Numbered from the stretch's first letter, positions 35,601 to 48,306 are shown. The stretch is DNA of 64,000 nucleotides from Inia geoffrensis (GCA_036417435.1 CM070904.1:127968695-128032694), one strand, 5' to 3'. Notes: generated by a model from the letters alone, not told the origin. Numbers and translations are program-made.

Positions 35601-36030
35601 ACAGCATTTCTCCAACTTTTTGGCTTCAAGACCCTTTTGAGTTTATGTGGGTTATATCTATCAGTACTTACTCCATTAAAAATTAAAGCAGTCGAAATTA
35701 ATTAGTCAATTTAATAACGATAAACCCATTACATGCTAACAAATCATATTTTTATGGAAAAATAACTATTTTTCAAGCCAAAGAATTTTAATGAAGAGTG
35801 GTTTCATTTTACATAGTTTTCATCTCTCTGGCTTAACAGAGAGCTAGATTTTTATATCTGCTTCTTCATTCAATGTATTGCTATATCATGTGTCATGTAG
35901 CCACTGGGAAATTCTACTGTATACGAAAGTCAAGTATCATTATCATGGAGATAGTTTTAACTTTGCGAAATTCTCTGATGAAGTCTTGGGGATCCCCAGG
36001 GGGCTCTGGCCCATAGTTTGTGAACACCTC
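35601..36030. mobile_element. hAT-family DNA transposon fossil
   Basis: The left end reads CAGCATTTCTCCAACTTTTT and the right end ATCCCCAGGGGGCTCTGGCC then CATAGTTTGTGAACACC. The ends are imperfect inverted repeats, as in non-autonomous Arthur/Tip100-like elements. The internal text (TTTATGTGGGTTATATCTAT) fits. Confidence 0.65.
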
Positions 36031-36935
36031 GTCTAGTATATCAAAGTGATTAAAGTTTGTGTGGCCGTGTTTATAGTGCTGTGGGTAAACTTGGGGTTCA
36101 ATGATTACTTCTGCTAAAACTGCTGTATCATAACCATGATTTTCTTTTTGACATCTGACTTCTTTCCACCTCCTCCTTATTCTCTCCCTGACTCTATATT
36201 CTTTGCTTTCATAAATGGTGAGGCAACACCAATAAAGGTCACTTAGTTCTAAGAGGAAATGATTAACCAATGAACTCTCAACATTTCATCATGAAGCGTA
36301 GTAGATCCAAAAGGGTGCACCATTTCACCATGACAAACTGCTGACTCCGTATCACCTGGAGAGGCTGAAGCCCTGAGCTTGGCATTTGCTAAGCACGCAA
36401 TAAACAGTAGTAGGAAGCAGATTGGGAGTAGAGTCCGGTGTAAACAAAGCAATATGGAAAAATACAAGGTGTGTTTTGGGAGGGTTAAGTGATCCAGAAA
36501 GGCAGGAGGGAAAGGGGCAGAGGGAGGGGTCAAGCAGAAGGGCTGGAGAGGAGGAGTGAGCTGGAGTCCGTCCCAGGGAGTTCTGAGGGCTAGGCTGAGG
36601 AGTCTGAATTCTATTCCGGGCCCTAGGGATCTGTTGACCAAGGTTTCAGGGGTGGTGGTGGCGTGCGGACAGCTGATGCAGGGAACCAAAAGGGACAGGT
36701 AGGGGTTAGGGGGCTTGGGGGTTGAGGCCCTGAAGCAGAACCATGGCAGGTGGGTCTGAGAAACAGTGGTAGAATGATTTGGATTCAGCACTTTCTTGCT
36801 TGGACATGGGGCCTAGAGCAAAGGGAGAAGGGGTGTCACATCCATACAGAGACATTTACTGAGTCTTACTGTCTGCAAAACCATGGACGGCCACCTGCGT
36901 GAGAGAGTGCTTCCAAAGCTGAACCTGTGGACATA

Positions 36936-36968
<33 letters not shown>

Positions 36969-37394
36969 GTGAATAGATAGATACATACATAGAGGCAGAG
37001 ACACAGAGAGAGCCTAGTAGCAGAGACAGATTGGCAGACTGCTAAGGGGTGCAAGGCAGAATAAAGCAAAATTCTACAGAGATTTAAGGAAGATGGCTTT
37101 GTTTCCCCCTGCAGGGTCCCACAGGTTATCCAGAGGGCGAAGGACTTGTTTATGTAATCCTTTCAGTTTAGTAACAAGCAGCTCCAATCTGATTCCATCA
37201 AAAGAGCTAGGAGTCTGTGGAGTGGTGGGTTTCTTAACTATTGGCTTCAGCTTTAAAATAAATCACCTTCCGATGGGTTCCAGGAATGCTCTTGCAGACG
37301 CCCCACTCTTCAGTAGCCCCTAAAGCAAGACCACATCACTGGCCTGCTCAGTTTCCTCGGCCACCCATGCTCCCCAACCAGGGCACATCTTACT
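36031..37394. other. Unassigned intronic sequence with an (AT)n run
   Basis: No supported gene. A TA/AT microsatellite lies at 36932-36968. A frame overlapping the hAT end at 35914-36270 has no family match. Confidence 0.45.
36932..36968. repeat. (AT)n microsatellite
   Basis: About 37 bases of alternating A and T with two G interruptions. Confidence 0.95.
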
Positions 37395-37545
37395 CTGCCC
37401 TGTAATTGCCTGGTTGTTTGTCCACCAGAGCCCTCTTGACAGGCACAGACCATTTCTAACTTGGGTTTCTGGCCCCAGCTCCTAGCATGGTGCTGGGAGG
37501 GCCAAGACTTCCCATAAATATTTGATGAGTGGGGGAATTAACAAT
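37395..37545 (+). repeat. L2-like fragment
   Basis: CAGCTCCTAGCATGGTGCTG and CATAAATATTTGATGAGTG follow the L2 3' end pattern, diverged. Confidence 0.45.
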
Positions 37546-37744
37546 GGATTTTGAGAGTCAGATCTTCACAGGTTTCAGGGCAGGAGCTTTATCGAATTGC
37601 TTAGTTGTGGTTCTTGGTCGTAATTCTTGACAGTGTGTGGATTGTCTGCTATTCCTACTGGTAAAGAACATTTCCTGGTAATGGGCAGAGTCACGATCCC
37701 AAACCATCCAAGTGCACAGAGGCCTCAAAAATTTCTGAGTTTCT

Positions 37745-37887
37745 GGGCTTCCCTGGTGGCGCAGATGTTGGGAGTCTGCCTGCCGATGCAGGGGACACGG
37801 GTTCGTGAGCCATGGCAGTCGAGCCTGCGCGTCCGGAGCCTGTGCTCCGCAATGGGAGAGGCCACAACAGTGAGATGCCTGTGTACC

Positions 37888-37923
<36 letters not shown>
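37745..37923 (+). mobile_element. CD-type SINE (copy 10) with an extra deletion
   Basis: Compared with its siblings it lacks about 45 bases between GGTTCGTG and AGCCATGGC. Target duplication AAAATTTCTGAGTTTCTG is perfect. Confidence 0.93.
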
Positions 37924-37929
<6 letters not shown>

Positions 37930-37937
37930 AGTTTCTG

Positions 37938-38845
37938 CGTTGTGCAGGAAAGCCACAAAATCATTACCGGGGTGACTGTGTGTACTTACAGCCTCTTTGC
38001 TCTGTGTGATCTACAGATGAACTCTCACAACATTGAGACTTCGGAAGAATTACTGCCCTTACTGTTTAAACTGGACTATGAATTTCAGAATGGCAGATAA
38101 GCGGACACCAATGAGCAAAAGCATTGCTACCTCTTTTCTGTTCACCCAGAGTCTTGGTCCTGGAGAATTGCTGAGTGTCTGGGCAGGGCAGGGAGGGCAG
38201 GGAGCTTCAGAGTACATGAGTGTGAGCACGTGCACGCATGTGCACCCATACGTAACCACACACAAGACTGGAGGTCTGTGGAGGAAGGATGGTGGTACAG
38301 GAAAAAGGGACTCTAAGGAACTACTCTAAGTACCAGAATGAGGGGGGCCCTGTGAACATGCCCCACAGGACATCAATTTAGGTTAGCAGTTTCTCCACGA
38401 ACTTCCTAACAGATCCCCAAGTATGGGCCAGTGATGTCCATAGTGAAAACTTTGGGCTCTGTGCTTTCATCCTGGGGTTGTGTCAAACAACAATGGATCC
38501 CAAAAGGAAAGAGCGAGGTGGTCAGTTCTGTCTGCCCTCCGATTTGCCCTTTCCTGGGGAGGGGCACTTCTATTCGGCAACTACCATACTCGGCTCCCTG
38601 ACCCTTCGCCCGATCTTTGGGGCAACAGCTAGTGCTGGGTATTGCTGTGGGAGTACATTCTACTTAATCCCAAAGTCCTGCTATCTACCTTCTCTCCATT
38701 TATTTTGATTGGGTAATGACTGTGGGGATTACAGCTCTACTTCTGTCTTCTGGTTTGTTGTGCATTTCCATCTCAGTCTTAATACTGTTGTCTGGGCCCT
38801 GCTTGAGGCCGTGGGGAATTGTGGCTAAGAGGCAGTGCTTATACC
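37938..38845. other. Unassigned sequence upstream of UGT1A1
   Basis: No exon found. At 2.8-3.7 kb before UGT1A1 it is where the nuclear-receptor-responsive enhancer (PBREM) lies in human, but I could not confirm its motifs by eye. Confidence 0.35.
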
Positions 38846-39078
38846 AGACGTAAGGTAGAGAGCTAGTGGGAAGCAGCCGCATAGCACAGGGAGATCAGCT
38901 CGGTGCTTTGTGCCCGCCTGGAGGGGTGGGATAGGGAGGGTGGGAGGGAGGGAGACGCAAGAGGGAAGAGATATGGGAACATATGTATATGTATAACTGA
39001 TTCACTTTGTTATAAAGCAGAAACTAACACACCATTGTAAAGCAATTATACTCCAATAAAGATGTTAAAAAAAAAAAA
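38846..39078 (+). mobile_element. Young L1 3' end
   Basis: GCTAGTGGGAAGCAGCCGCA to TACTCCAATAAAGATGTT and an A-run. Sense orientation, truncated. Confidence 0.9.
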
Positions 39079-39094
39079 CACAAAAACCCAGGGC

Positions 39095-39300
39095 CTGGGT
39101 CTCAGATCTGCCACTTAGTAAATACAGGACTTTGGCAAATCACTCCATCTCTCTGAGCCTCAGTGTCTTTGTCTGTAAAATGGGAATAAGAGTATCAGCT
39201 TTTACAGCACAGTTCTTGGGGGTTACCTAAGATGTGTCGTAAAGTACTAAGCGTCATACCTGGCACATAGCATATGCTCAATAGATACGTATTCCTCTTA
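39095..39300 (+). repeat. MIR element
   Basis: CTCAGTGTCTTTGTCTGTAA then AATGGGAATAA, ending CCTGGCACATAGCATATGCT: typical MIR core and tail. Confidence 0.75.
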
Positions 39301-39436
39301 GTATTTTTGTTCATCTTGCCCCTTCGCCTTCAACTGATCATCAGAATTTCCCAAAGTGTCTTCTTTCCTCTAGACGTTGGACCTGTGTGATGAGCACAGT
39401 TGACATTTTGCTGCCTGGTCTATTTTGGTTTCTTTC

Positions 39437-39646
39437 TTTCTTTTTTTTCTTTTTGTGGTACACGGGCCTCTCACTGTTGTGGCCTCTCCTGTTGCGGAGC
39501 ACAGGCTCCAGACGCACAGGCTCAGCGGCCATGGCTCACGGGCCCAGCCGCTCTGCGGCATGTGGGATGTTCCTAGACCGGGGCATGAACCTGTGTCCCC
39601 TGCATCATCAGGCAGGCTCTCAACCACTGCGCCACCAGGGAAGCCC
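39437..39646 (-). mobile_element. CD-type SINE (copy 11)
   Basis: Duplication of TTTTGGTTTCTT flanks it. Confidence 0.92.
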
Positions 39647-39829
39647 TTTTTTGGTTTCTTATTTACGGAGTGCTCTCTCACTGCCTCCCTGAATGGATAT
39701 AGATCTGCCCTGAGAAAGGCCTTCTGTGCACACAGACTTGACTTGGGCTTCCTTTCCCATCATTCTCTACTCCAGCAGCATTCATTTCCTTCTTAGCCTG
39801 CTAGGTCACAACCTCTGATGTGTCTGTTT

Positions 39830-39965
39830 ATCTGTTTAGATTGTCAGCCTGTCTCTCTAGATGGAGCACGAATTCTGGGGAGGTGGGAGATGCATTTGTG
39901 GTGGTTTCTGCTGGAGACTCCAAGCCCAGTACTGTGCCAGAATCAATAGATGTTGGCTGGATGAA
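39830..39965 (+). repeat. L2-like fragment
   Basis: GCCCAGTACTGTGCCAGAAT to TGGCTGGATGAATGAAT resembles an L2 3' end. Confidence 0.45.
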
Positions 39966-39993
39966 TGAATCATAAAATGATGCGGTGGCTGGG

Positions 39994-40033
39994 TATATCT
40001 ATCTATCTATCAATCTATCCATCTATCTATCTC
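39994..40033. repeat. (ATCT)n microsatellite
   Basis: About nine imperfect tetranucleotide units. Confidence 0.9.
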
Positions 40034-41431
40034 ACAATGGACTATTACTCAGCCATAAAAAAGAATGAAAGAATGCCATTTGCAGCAACATGGATGCAAC
40101 TAGGGATCATCACACTGAGTGAGGTAAGTCAGACAGAGAAAGACAAATATCATATGATATCACTTATATGTGGAATCTGCAAAATAATACAAATGAACTT
40201 ATTTACAAAATAGAAACAGACTCACAGACGTAGACAACAAATTTATGGTTACCAAAGGGGAAAGTGGGGGAGAGATAAATTAGGAGTGCTGGATTAACAC
40301 ATACACACTACTATATATAAAATAGATAAACAACAAGGACCTACTGTATAGCACAGGAAACTATATTCAGTATTTTGTAATAACCTGTAATGGAAAAGAA
40401 TCTGAAAAAGAATATATATATATAACTGACTTGCTTTGCTGTACACCTGAAACTAACACTCAACCCCAAAATGGGCAGAAGACCTAAATAGACATTTCTC
40501 CAAAGAAGATATAAAGACTGCCAACAAACACATGAAAGGATGCTCAACATCACTAATCATTAGAGAAATGCAAATCAAAACCACAATGAGATATCACCTC
40601 ACACTGGTGAGAATGGCCATCATCAAAAAATCTACAAACAATAAACGCTGGAGAGGGTGTGGAGAAAAGGGAACTCTCCTGCACTGCTGATGGGAATGTA
40701 AATTGATACAGCCACTGTGGAGAACAGCATGGAGGTTCCTTAAAAAACTAAAAATAGAACTACCATATGACCCAGCAATCCCACTACTGGGCATATACCC
40801 TCAGAAAATCATAATTCAAAAAGAGACATGTACCACAATGTTCATTGTAGCACTATTTACAATAGCCAGGACATGGAAGCAACCTAAGTGTCCATCGACA
40901 GATGAATGGATAAAGAAGATGTGGCACATGTATACAATGGAGTATTACTCAGCCATAAAAAGAAATTGAGTTATTTGTAGTGAGGTGGGTGGACCTAGAG
41001 TCTGTCATACAGAGTGAAGTAAGTCAGAAAGAGAAAAACAAGTACTGTATGCTAACACATATATATGGAATCAAAAAAAATGGTTATGATGAACCTAGGG
41101 GCAGGACAGGAATAAAGACGCAGGCATAGAGAATGGACTTGAGGACACAGGGAGCAGGAAGGGTAAGCTGGGACGAAGTGAGAGAGTGGCATGGACATAT
41201 ATACACTACCAAATGTAAAACAGATAGCTAGTGGGAAGCAGCCGCATACACAGGGAGATCAGCTCGGTGCTTTGCGACCACCTAGAGGGGTGGGATAGGG
41301 AGGGTGGGTGGGAGGCTCAAGAGGGAGGAGATATGGGGATATATGTATACATATAGCTGATTCACTTTGTTGTACAGCAGAAACTAATACAACATTGTAA
41401 AGCAATTATACTCCAACAAAGATTAAAAAAA
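40034..41431 (+). mobile_element. Two L1 3' ends ahead of UGT1A1
   Basis: An older 3' part (40034 to about 40460, GGACTATTACTCAGCCATAA) joins a younger one (about 40461-41431). The younger keeps ORF2 C-terminal codons ([20 protein letters not shown]) and ends ACTCCAACAAAGATT plus an A-run. Both are sense with UGT1A1. Confidence 0.9.
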
Positions 41432-41682
41432 AAATGTGATTCAAGTGATTGTTAAGGAATTCCAGCCAGTTAAACTGTTGTTGCCTATGAAGAGACCTAG
41501 TCAAGTTGTACCCTGTTTATCTCTAAAAGTAAACTTCCAGGTACCACTAGCTGACTGACAGTGATTGTCATGTGACATAATCAAACATTAACTTGGTGTA
41601 CTGTTTGGTTCTTGCGCTGTGTAAGTGGGAGAGGGCAGTACCTCCGGCAGGTGACAGTCTTGGTAGCAACGGCAGGGGCACC
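41432..41682 (+). promoter_or_regulatory. UGT1A1 proximal promoter and 5' UTR, without a TA-repeat TATA box
   Basis: About 250 bp of non-repeat sequence lie between the end of an L1 and the UGT1A1 start codon. The block ACATTAACTTGGTGTA near 41585-41600 and the later AAGTGGGAGAGGGC match the human promoter as I know it. Human has an A(TA)nTAA box between TTGCC and AAGTAGGAG; here the same place (about 41615-41624) reads CGCTGTGTAA. No other TATA-like box is evident nearby, so initiation may be TATA-less or use a degenerate box. Confidence 0.65.
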
Positions 41683-42546
41683 ATGACAGCAGGGTCCCAG
41701 GGTCCACGTCCACTCATCCTGGGCCTGCTGCTGTGTGTGCTTGGCCCTGCCCTGACGCAGAGAGGGAAGCTGTTGGTGGTCCCCATAGACGGCAGCCACT
41801 GGCTGAGTTTGGTCGGGATCGTCCAGCAGCTGCAGCACAAGGGACATGACATAGTGGTCCTCGCACCCGACGCCTCCATGTACATTAAAGAAGGGGCATT
41901 TTACACCTTGAAGAGGTATCCCGTGCCATTCCGAAGGGAGGACTTGGAAGTGGCTTTTATAAACCTTGGGCGTAGTGTTTTTGAGAACGACCCTTTTCTG
42001 CAGCGCATGGTCAAAAGATACAAGAAAATCAAAGATGATTCGGCTCTACTCTTTTCCGCCTGCTCCCATTTACTGCACAACAAGGAGTTGATGTCCTCCC
42101 TGGCAGAAGGCAGCTTTGATGCTGTATTGACCGACCCTTTCCTTCCCTGTGGCCCCATCGTGGCCCAGTACCTGGCTGTGCCTGCCGTGTTCTTCTTGAA
42201 TGGACTGCCGTGCAGCCTGGACTTTCAGGGTACCCAGTGCCCCAACCCACCATCCTATGTGCCCAGGCCTCTGTCCTTTAACTCAGATCACATGACCTTC
42301 CTGCAGCGGGTGAAGAACATACTCATTGCCTTGTCAGAGGGCTTTCTGTGCAATGTGGTTTATTCCCCGTACGCACCACTTGCCTCGGAAGTCCTTCAGA
42401 AAGACGTGACTCTCCAGGACCTTATGAGCTATGCATCTATCTGGCTTCTCAGAAGTGACTTTGTAAATAATTACCCAAGGCCCATCATGCCCAATACAGT
42501 TTTTATTGGTGGGATCAACTGCGCTAGCAAAAAGCCACTATCTCAG
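41683..42546 (+). CDS. UGT1A1: UGT1A1 first exon (bilirubin UDP-glucuronosyltransferase)
   Basis: This first exon encodes the substrate-binding half of UGT1A1, the enzyme that glucuronidates bilirubin in hepatocyte ER for biliary excretion. It has 288 codons. Residues 1-27 are a signal peptide of the form SQGPRPLILGLLLCVLGP, like human. His39 lies in DGSHW, and LTDP with the partner Asp lies near residue 150. Diagnostic UGT1A1 blocks are GAFYTLKRYPVPF, SLAEGSFD and CSHLLHNKELM. The ATG at 41683 gives the canonical length; upstream in-frame sequence lacks an ATG-led signal peptide. The exon ends CTATCTCAG before gtgtgtatt, a standard UGT1A donor, and joins the exon at 48416. No inactivating change is seen. 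Confidence 0.97.
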
Positions 42547-44328
42547 GTGTGTATTTGAGTGGGAACTTTAGATGCCTGTAGTCCAGCAAGTGCTTTGGGT
42601 AGATGAGCTTGCCACAGATGCTGAATGTGCATGCTGAGATAGTCTCAAATGTCCTCTCTCGTTGATTTCTATCTCACCAGTCTCCTAGGTCTGAGTTGTA
42701 ATTTATAGCTGTCTTTGGCATCATCTTCTGGCTTATTTCTTTTATCAGATACTTCAGGAAAGTGTACTTTGGCCACTTTATTCTGTGTGCCCCAGCAGCG
42801 AATAATCAGTTAGATGCAACACCGTTTAAATGCCATAAACACAGCATGCTGGGTTCAGGCTTCCTTGCAGAGAACAAAATTGTGCTTCATGCACTTTGCC
42901 TGTGACTGGGTCAGGCTCACAGGAGTCAAGATTGCTGAAATAAGTTTTTGATATCTATAGATCCCAGCAGGGAAAATTGCCTTTATGTTCCTGATTAAAG
43001 GTCCATTTCTAGATATTCTGATAGGCTGAATCCTGCAGTTCCATTTCCTCTACTAAGCAAATCACCAGATAGCCAGGTTGTGACAATGGGCAGAAAGTTC
43101 ATGCATCTCTCTTAAATGCTTATGTTAATTTTTTCCCCCTATACCATGCAGAAAAGTAGCATTCACATCCTCTTCCAAGTCTCAACAGAGGAGATAGAGA
43201 ATAGCAGGAGAGGCTCCTTCAAAAGGGGGTTTGGGAAGGATTCTTCAAGAAGATGACATTTCAGTGGGCATGCATTCATTTATTTTTCAAGTATTAGCTG
43301 AGGGTCTGCTGGTAGCCCAGGCACTTTCCAGGTGCTGAGTCTGGCCCCTACTAAGGGGCTATCATCACCCTTGGAGAGCGATGAATCTTATTTCCAGCGT
43401 GCCCCTGACGTGATTCATATTTTAAATGGTCATGTAGTTGTCACAGCCAGGAGAAACTCTGGGCAGTGGGAAGAAAACCAGGAGAAATCAAGTGTCAGGT
43501 GGATGCCTCCACCTCACTGCTGCAAGACAGAGTCTCCAGACTGTGTCTTCCGCCCCTGTAATGTGGAGAGAGATCTGATAATCCCTCAAAGGTCCTATGG
43601 CAATAAGCTTCTGAGAAATTGCCCGTTGGACACATTTGTGTCTGATGGGGTGGTCTGGTGAAGAAAGAAGGAGGTGGTGTTGATTTTCTGAAAGCAAGAT
43701 GAGAAAACCTAAGAGTATAGAAAACCATTAATGATTCTCTTTCAGACAGAGGAAAAGGAAGGGGTGAAATATCATCAAACCAACGGGCGTATCTCAGGTC
43801 AAAGGAAAGAAAGCTAGCCAGCACATCCAAGGGAGACTTTGCTTTGCATTAAGTTTGCCATTGATTTTTGGCAAACAGTCTTTATTTATTTAAATGCTTT
43901 CCTTCCTTATTTTGGATGTTTAATGGGAGAGGCTGAAGAACTTTATCAACTGCCTTTCTTGATATCATATTTTTATATTGTCTATTGATATATTTTTTCC
44001 CCTGTAAATTTGTCTAAGTGGTGAATTGTATTGAGTATGTATTGGTTGCTGCCTTGTTTGGTGCAAATAAGCTTAGGTGTGAGAATGTCTCTGTAAGTTG
44101 TACCGAATAGTAGCTCTCCTTGTCCTATTTTAAGTGCTTTTAATTTGAAATTCCACTTTTCTGGATATTAATGTCACCATTCCTGCATTATTTTTGTTTA
44201 CACTTCTCTAGTGCCTCTTTACGACTCCATATCATCAACCTCCTTCTTTCTCTTTAAACAGCATGGAGCTGATATTCTTAACCTAGTCAGGCAGATTCCT
44301 TTAATAGTTGAATTTTTCCTGTTTGTAC

Positions 44329-44535
44329 TTTTTTTTTTTTTTTTGCGGTACACGGGCCTCTCACTGCTGTGGCCTCTCCCGTTGCGGAGCACAGGCTCCG
44401 GACGCGCAGGCTCAGCAGCCATGGCTCAGGGCCCAGCCGCTCCGTGGCATGTGGGATCTTCCCGGACCGGGGCACGAACCCGTGTCCCCTGCATCGGCAG
44501 GCGGACTCTCAACCACTGCGCCACCAGGGAAGCCC
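44329..44535 (-). mobile_element. CD-type SINE (copy 12)
   Basis: UGT1A1 intron 1. Target duplication CCTGTTTGTACTT. Confidence 0.95.
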
Positions 44536-46741
44536 TCCTGTTTGTACTTAACAATTGATAGATTTGATTATTATTCTTCCAGTTTATTTTTATTTTGCTT
44601 TGTCATCTCCCCTTTTCTTGATTTTGCTGGTTTGTCACGTTGCTGTTATCTTTTTATTAATTAAAGAATGTTACTCTGTGCTTCCCTCCCTCTAGTGGGG
44701 ACCATCCTACTCCCAATGCTATTGGTAAAGGTCCAGAAGTTCTCAAGAATAAAGATAAAATCTTTATTTGGTAATGAGAGTCCATAGAGAAAGCACAGCC
44801 TGGTGTTGGGCATACCTTTGGGGTGTCTGAAAGAATAAAGGTGATAGAACAGTGTCGAGAGCAAAGGCATGAAACTCAAGAATTCCAAGATGTCAGTCCC
44901 CTCTCAGGGTGAGAGACCACCTTTACAGACATGTAGAGATACAGAGATGACATCCATACCTCTACATTAGTTGTGAGGAAAATAGCCAAACAGAAGATGG
45001 GTGAGAACATACTTGAAGATGACAAGGAAAAGAAAGAGTGGCGACCAGGGAAGCCTGCAATGTTATTAAGTGGCTCTGGATGTATAATGATAAAGCGACA
45101 TGTTTCCAACGTACTAAAGGTTTCACGAGGCTTTCTTGCAAAACAAAAGGCATTTGGGAAGGAAAAATCTAATAAAAGCCTGGAACTGAAAATACTAAAC
45201 TTGCAGCAAAAGTCAGGATTTTTATATTAAAAGCTTCCTTGGAGTAGGCAAGTGTTTTCACTTCGGGGAGCCTTATTTTTTTGGAATGGGATAAAAGGTG
45301 GGGGGTCGAGGTTTATTTCAGTCAACACATGGCTTTGCTCTTTGGCCATTCCAGAGACTGTGAAATCGGGGCAAGGTTTAGGGGAGCTTTTGCCAAGTAG
45401 GGGGTAGACCTTACCATTACTGAATCCTGTACTGGCACAGAATCGACACTGGCCGTGATAACACAAGCTCTGCAGTTTGCCCTTCTGTGATCTGTAAACG
45501 GACGTTCATGGCATTTAAACTCCAGCCAAGTGATATTACCTAACTTTGGGTGTTCATGGCCCTGCACGTTCCTTCTGTGTTAATCACAACCTACGGTGGC
45601 TGTGGAAGGGTATGGAAGGAGGGGACATTGGCCCTTTCTAGACAAGTTTAAAGTGAGAGTGGGTTTCATGAAGGAGAGGAGGTCCTAGGAAATTTAGGAA
45701 ATACAGTGTGGTCGGCGGGGAGGATGATACCTGCTCCCTGACCTTTCAGATGAGCCCAATGGGAAAGGCCAAGACACAGCTGCCAGGAGCCAGGGGCCTA
45801 GAACAGGGCCTGAGGCTGGTGGGGGCAGACTAGACAGTGGGATGGGCTGGCAGGAGGGCTGGTCAGTGGCTTTACCGGCATGCTTGGAATCAAGCTTGGC
45901 AGCCGTCTCTGAAAATCGTGTGTGCTGAGCCCCGTCTGAAGTCTCCTAGTTCACATCCAGGGTAGCCAGCATCCTGGTTTGTCCAGGACTGTTCTGGTTT
46001 TAACACTGAAAGTCCCAGGAAACCCCGCAGTTCTGGGCAAAGCCAACCACATCACACAGTCTCACCAATGCCCTTGGCACTCTTTGGAGACATATAAAAC
46101 CATCTGGAGACTCTCAGGGAGTTAATTAGATTATTAATAACCGACAGTTGGGGGAAAATTGCCCTACTTATGCCTTGCTCTATTTCCTTTAAGCGGATTC
46201 CCACTGTGTATGTGTGTGCCCCTGCGTGTGTGTGCATGCAGGTGCGTGTGCATGTATTTCCTGAAGCCTGGAGCACTCTGGCATTGGCTCTGAAGTTTGG
46301 GAACAGATCAGGCTGAGCTAAGATTATTGTTGAGGGCTGAATCTAGGAGCTTCCTTCCTCTCTTCCTGAAACACACCCACCACTCATCTCCAGGTTCTAA
46401 TGCTAATGGCTACTGCTGCTGTTCTCATTGAATCATTCTGTTGCATCCTTTCAGAGCTTTTGTTTGACATCCGTCTCTAAGTCTATTCGTTATTACTTTA
46501 GGGAAGGGCCTTTGCCAGGTTGTAAACTAGGATCTGTATTTACTAGTTGGGATCCCTGCCATCTCTGATTCTCACCCCATACACACAGACATTTTCTAAA
46601 ATCCTATTTTCCTGCTTTATTCAAGGGAACCACAGATTGCTCGTGTTCTAGTGGTTGTAAGATTCATTGTTAACTGGAAAATCAATCACGGTGTACAGTT
46701 CAAATACACCAAAACTCACTTGATTAACAAAATTACTCCTT

Positions 46742-46863
46742 GGGAACTCCCTGGCGGTCCAGTGGTTAGGACTCTGTACTTTCACTGCCGAGGGCCTGGG
46801 TTCAATCCCTGGCTGGGGAACTAAGGTCCCACAAGCCGCACAGCACGGCCAAAGAGAAAAAAA
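46742..46863 (+). mobile_element. CHR-1-type SINE
   Basis: GGGAACTCCCTGGCGGTCCA to CACGGCCAAAGAG. Diverged duplication AAAATTACTCCTT and AAAATGATTCCTT. Confidence 0.88.
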
Positions 46864-48267
46864 ATGATTCCTTGATAAACAAAAGTCGACTTAATGGCAA
46901 TAGGATGCCGTTGGCAAAGGGAAGGACTTTGAATCAATTCAGCCCCCCCGTTTGTGAATGACGCTGTCTCCCATGCAGAGGGCTTAGCACGTGGCCCCCT
47001 CTCTGTTCTTCATTCCTTATTCCCTGTGTCGTCTGGCCCAGAAGTTTCTTCAGAAAGTCCCATCGCCTCATCTTGAGCTTTGTCCTTAAATAGCCAAGGC
47101 CGTAATGCCTGCGGATGGTCCTTGTTGGATGCCTCCTGAGACAATGGAGCAGCCTTACATTTGCAGCCTTCCTTGGATGACAGCGATGGACGTAGTGATA
47201 GAAGGAATCAGCTTCTGGGACAGGACGCGAGCGCTCTGTGAGGGTCATACGCCGGGTGGGTGAAAATTCTGCCTGTTTCTCCTTCCCACCAGTGGCTTTG
47301 GTAGTCAGGGTTTACTCACATGTCCTTGACCTTCTCTGAACTCCACAGAAGGGGCTCAGATTGCTGGGACGCACTTGGCAAGAGTTCCTGTCCCCTATTT
47401 TGTATTTTTCATACCTAGTTTACTTTTCACAGTACATCAAGGAACCAGCAAAGGAAGATTCAAATAAACTTCTGGATACTCTTCTTGCTAAAGCAGGCAA
47501 GTTCACTTAAACTCTTTAGAAACTCTTCTCCAGGAAAGGTGGGAAAATGCATGGTTGACTGGTGGAATTTCACCACTGAGTTGACATGAATATGATCTTT
47601 AATCATCCAAGTGTGTTTGGCTGCCATATGGGAAACTGCCATAGGCTGGAGGGAAGCAAGAGCTGTGAAAGGATGTTTTGGCTACTTGAGGCTTTTTCCT
47701 TAATCCTGAGTCTAATCCTTAATGCTGTCTGTAGCTTTCTGCTTTGACTCCATTCATTCTTTCAGCATAAAAGAATATTCTAGAAACCTTGAAAAGTAAT
47801 ACAGGTCTTTACTGTAGATTTTCTTAGACAGGCAATACTGGAGCTTTAACGTCCATAGAAAGCTTTCCGGAGTCCTGTTTGGACAGTGTTCCTCTCTGGA
47901 CAGTGTTCCTCTCCTCCAATGTTTCTTTCCACAGAATCTGCTGAAAGGCTCTCTCCTCTCTCCAGGATGCCCCTTTCCCTCTCCTCCCTCCACCCCGTTG
48001 CCTTCAACCCTCTGCTTCAGCCCTGCCCACCCTTAAAGGCCTGCTTTTCTCCCAGACTTTCCCAGCTGCCTGAAGCCCTGGGGAAGTGGATCTGGTCTTA
48101 CCGCCCATCACTTTTCTTTTGGAAACTTGGCACATTACCTGGATTCTGCATCTCAAAGAAGAGCCCAAGTGATAACTCTGTAAGCAGGAAGCCTTCCTCC
48201 TGTGGGATGGAAGGCAGTTAGGGAGGGAGGGATGCTCTAACACACACTAATGCTTTGTGTCTCTATC

Positions 48268-48269
<2 letters not shown>

Positions 48270-48306
<37 letters not shown>
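48270..48306. repeat. (CA)n microsatellite
   Basis: About 18 CA units, some 110 bp before shared exon 2. Confidence 0.95.

Noticed and set aside
35914..36270. A 118-codon minus-strand frame that looks protein-like
   Set aside because: It overlaps the end of a hAT fossil, has no known domain and no conserved context; likely chance.
36813..37069. Frames with YIYIYIYI repeats
   Set aside because: They are translations of the AT microsatellite.
46934..47248. A 104-codon minus-strand frame rich in Arg and His
   Set aside because: No family match, inside UGT1A1 intron 1, with no promoter or splice support.
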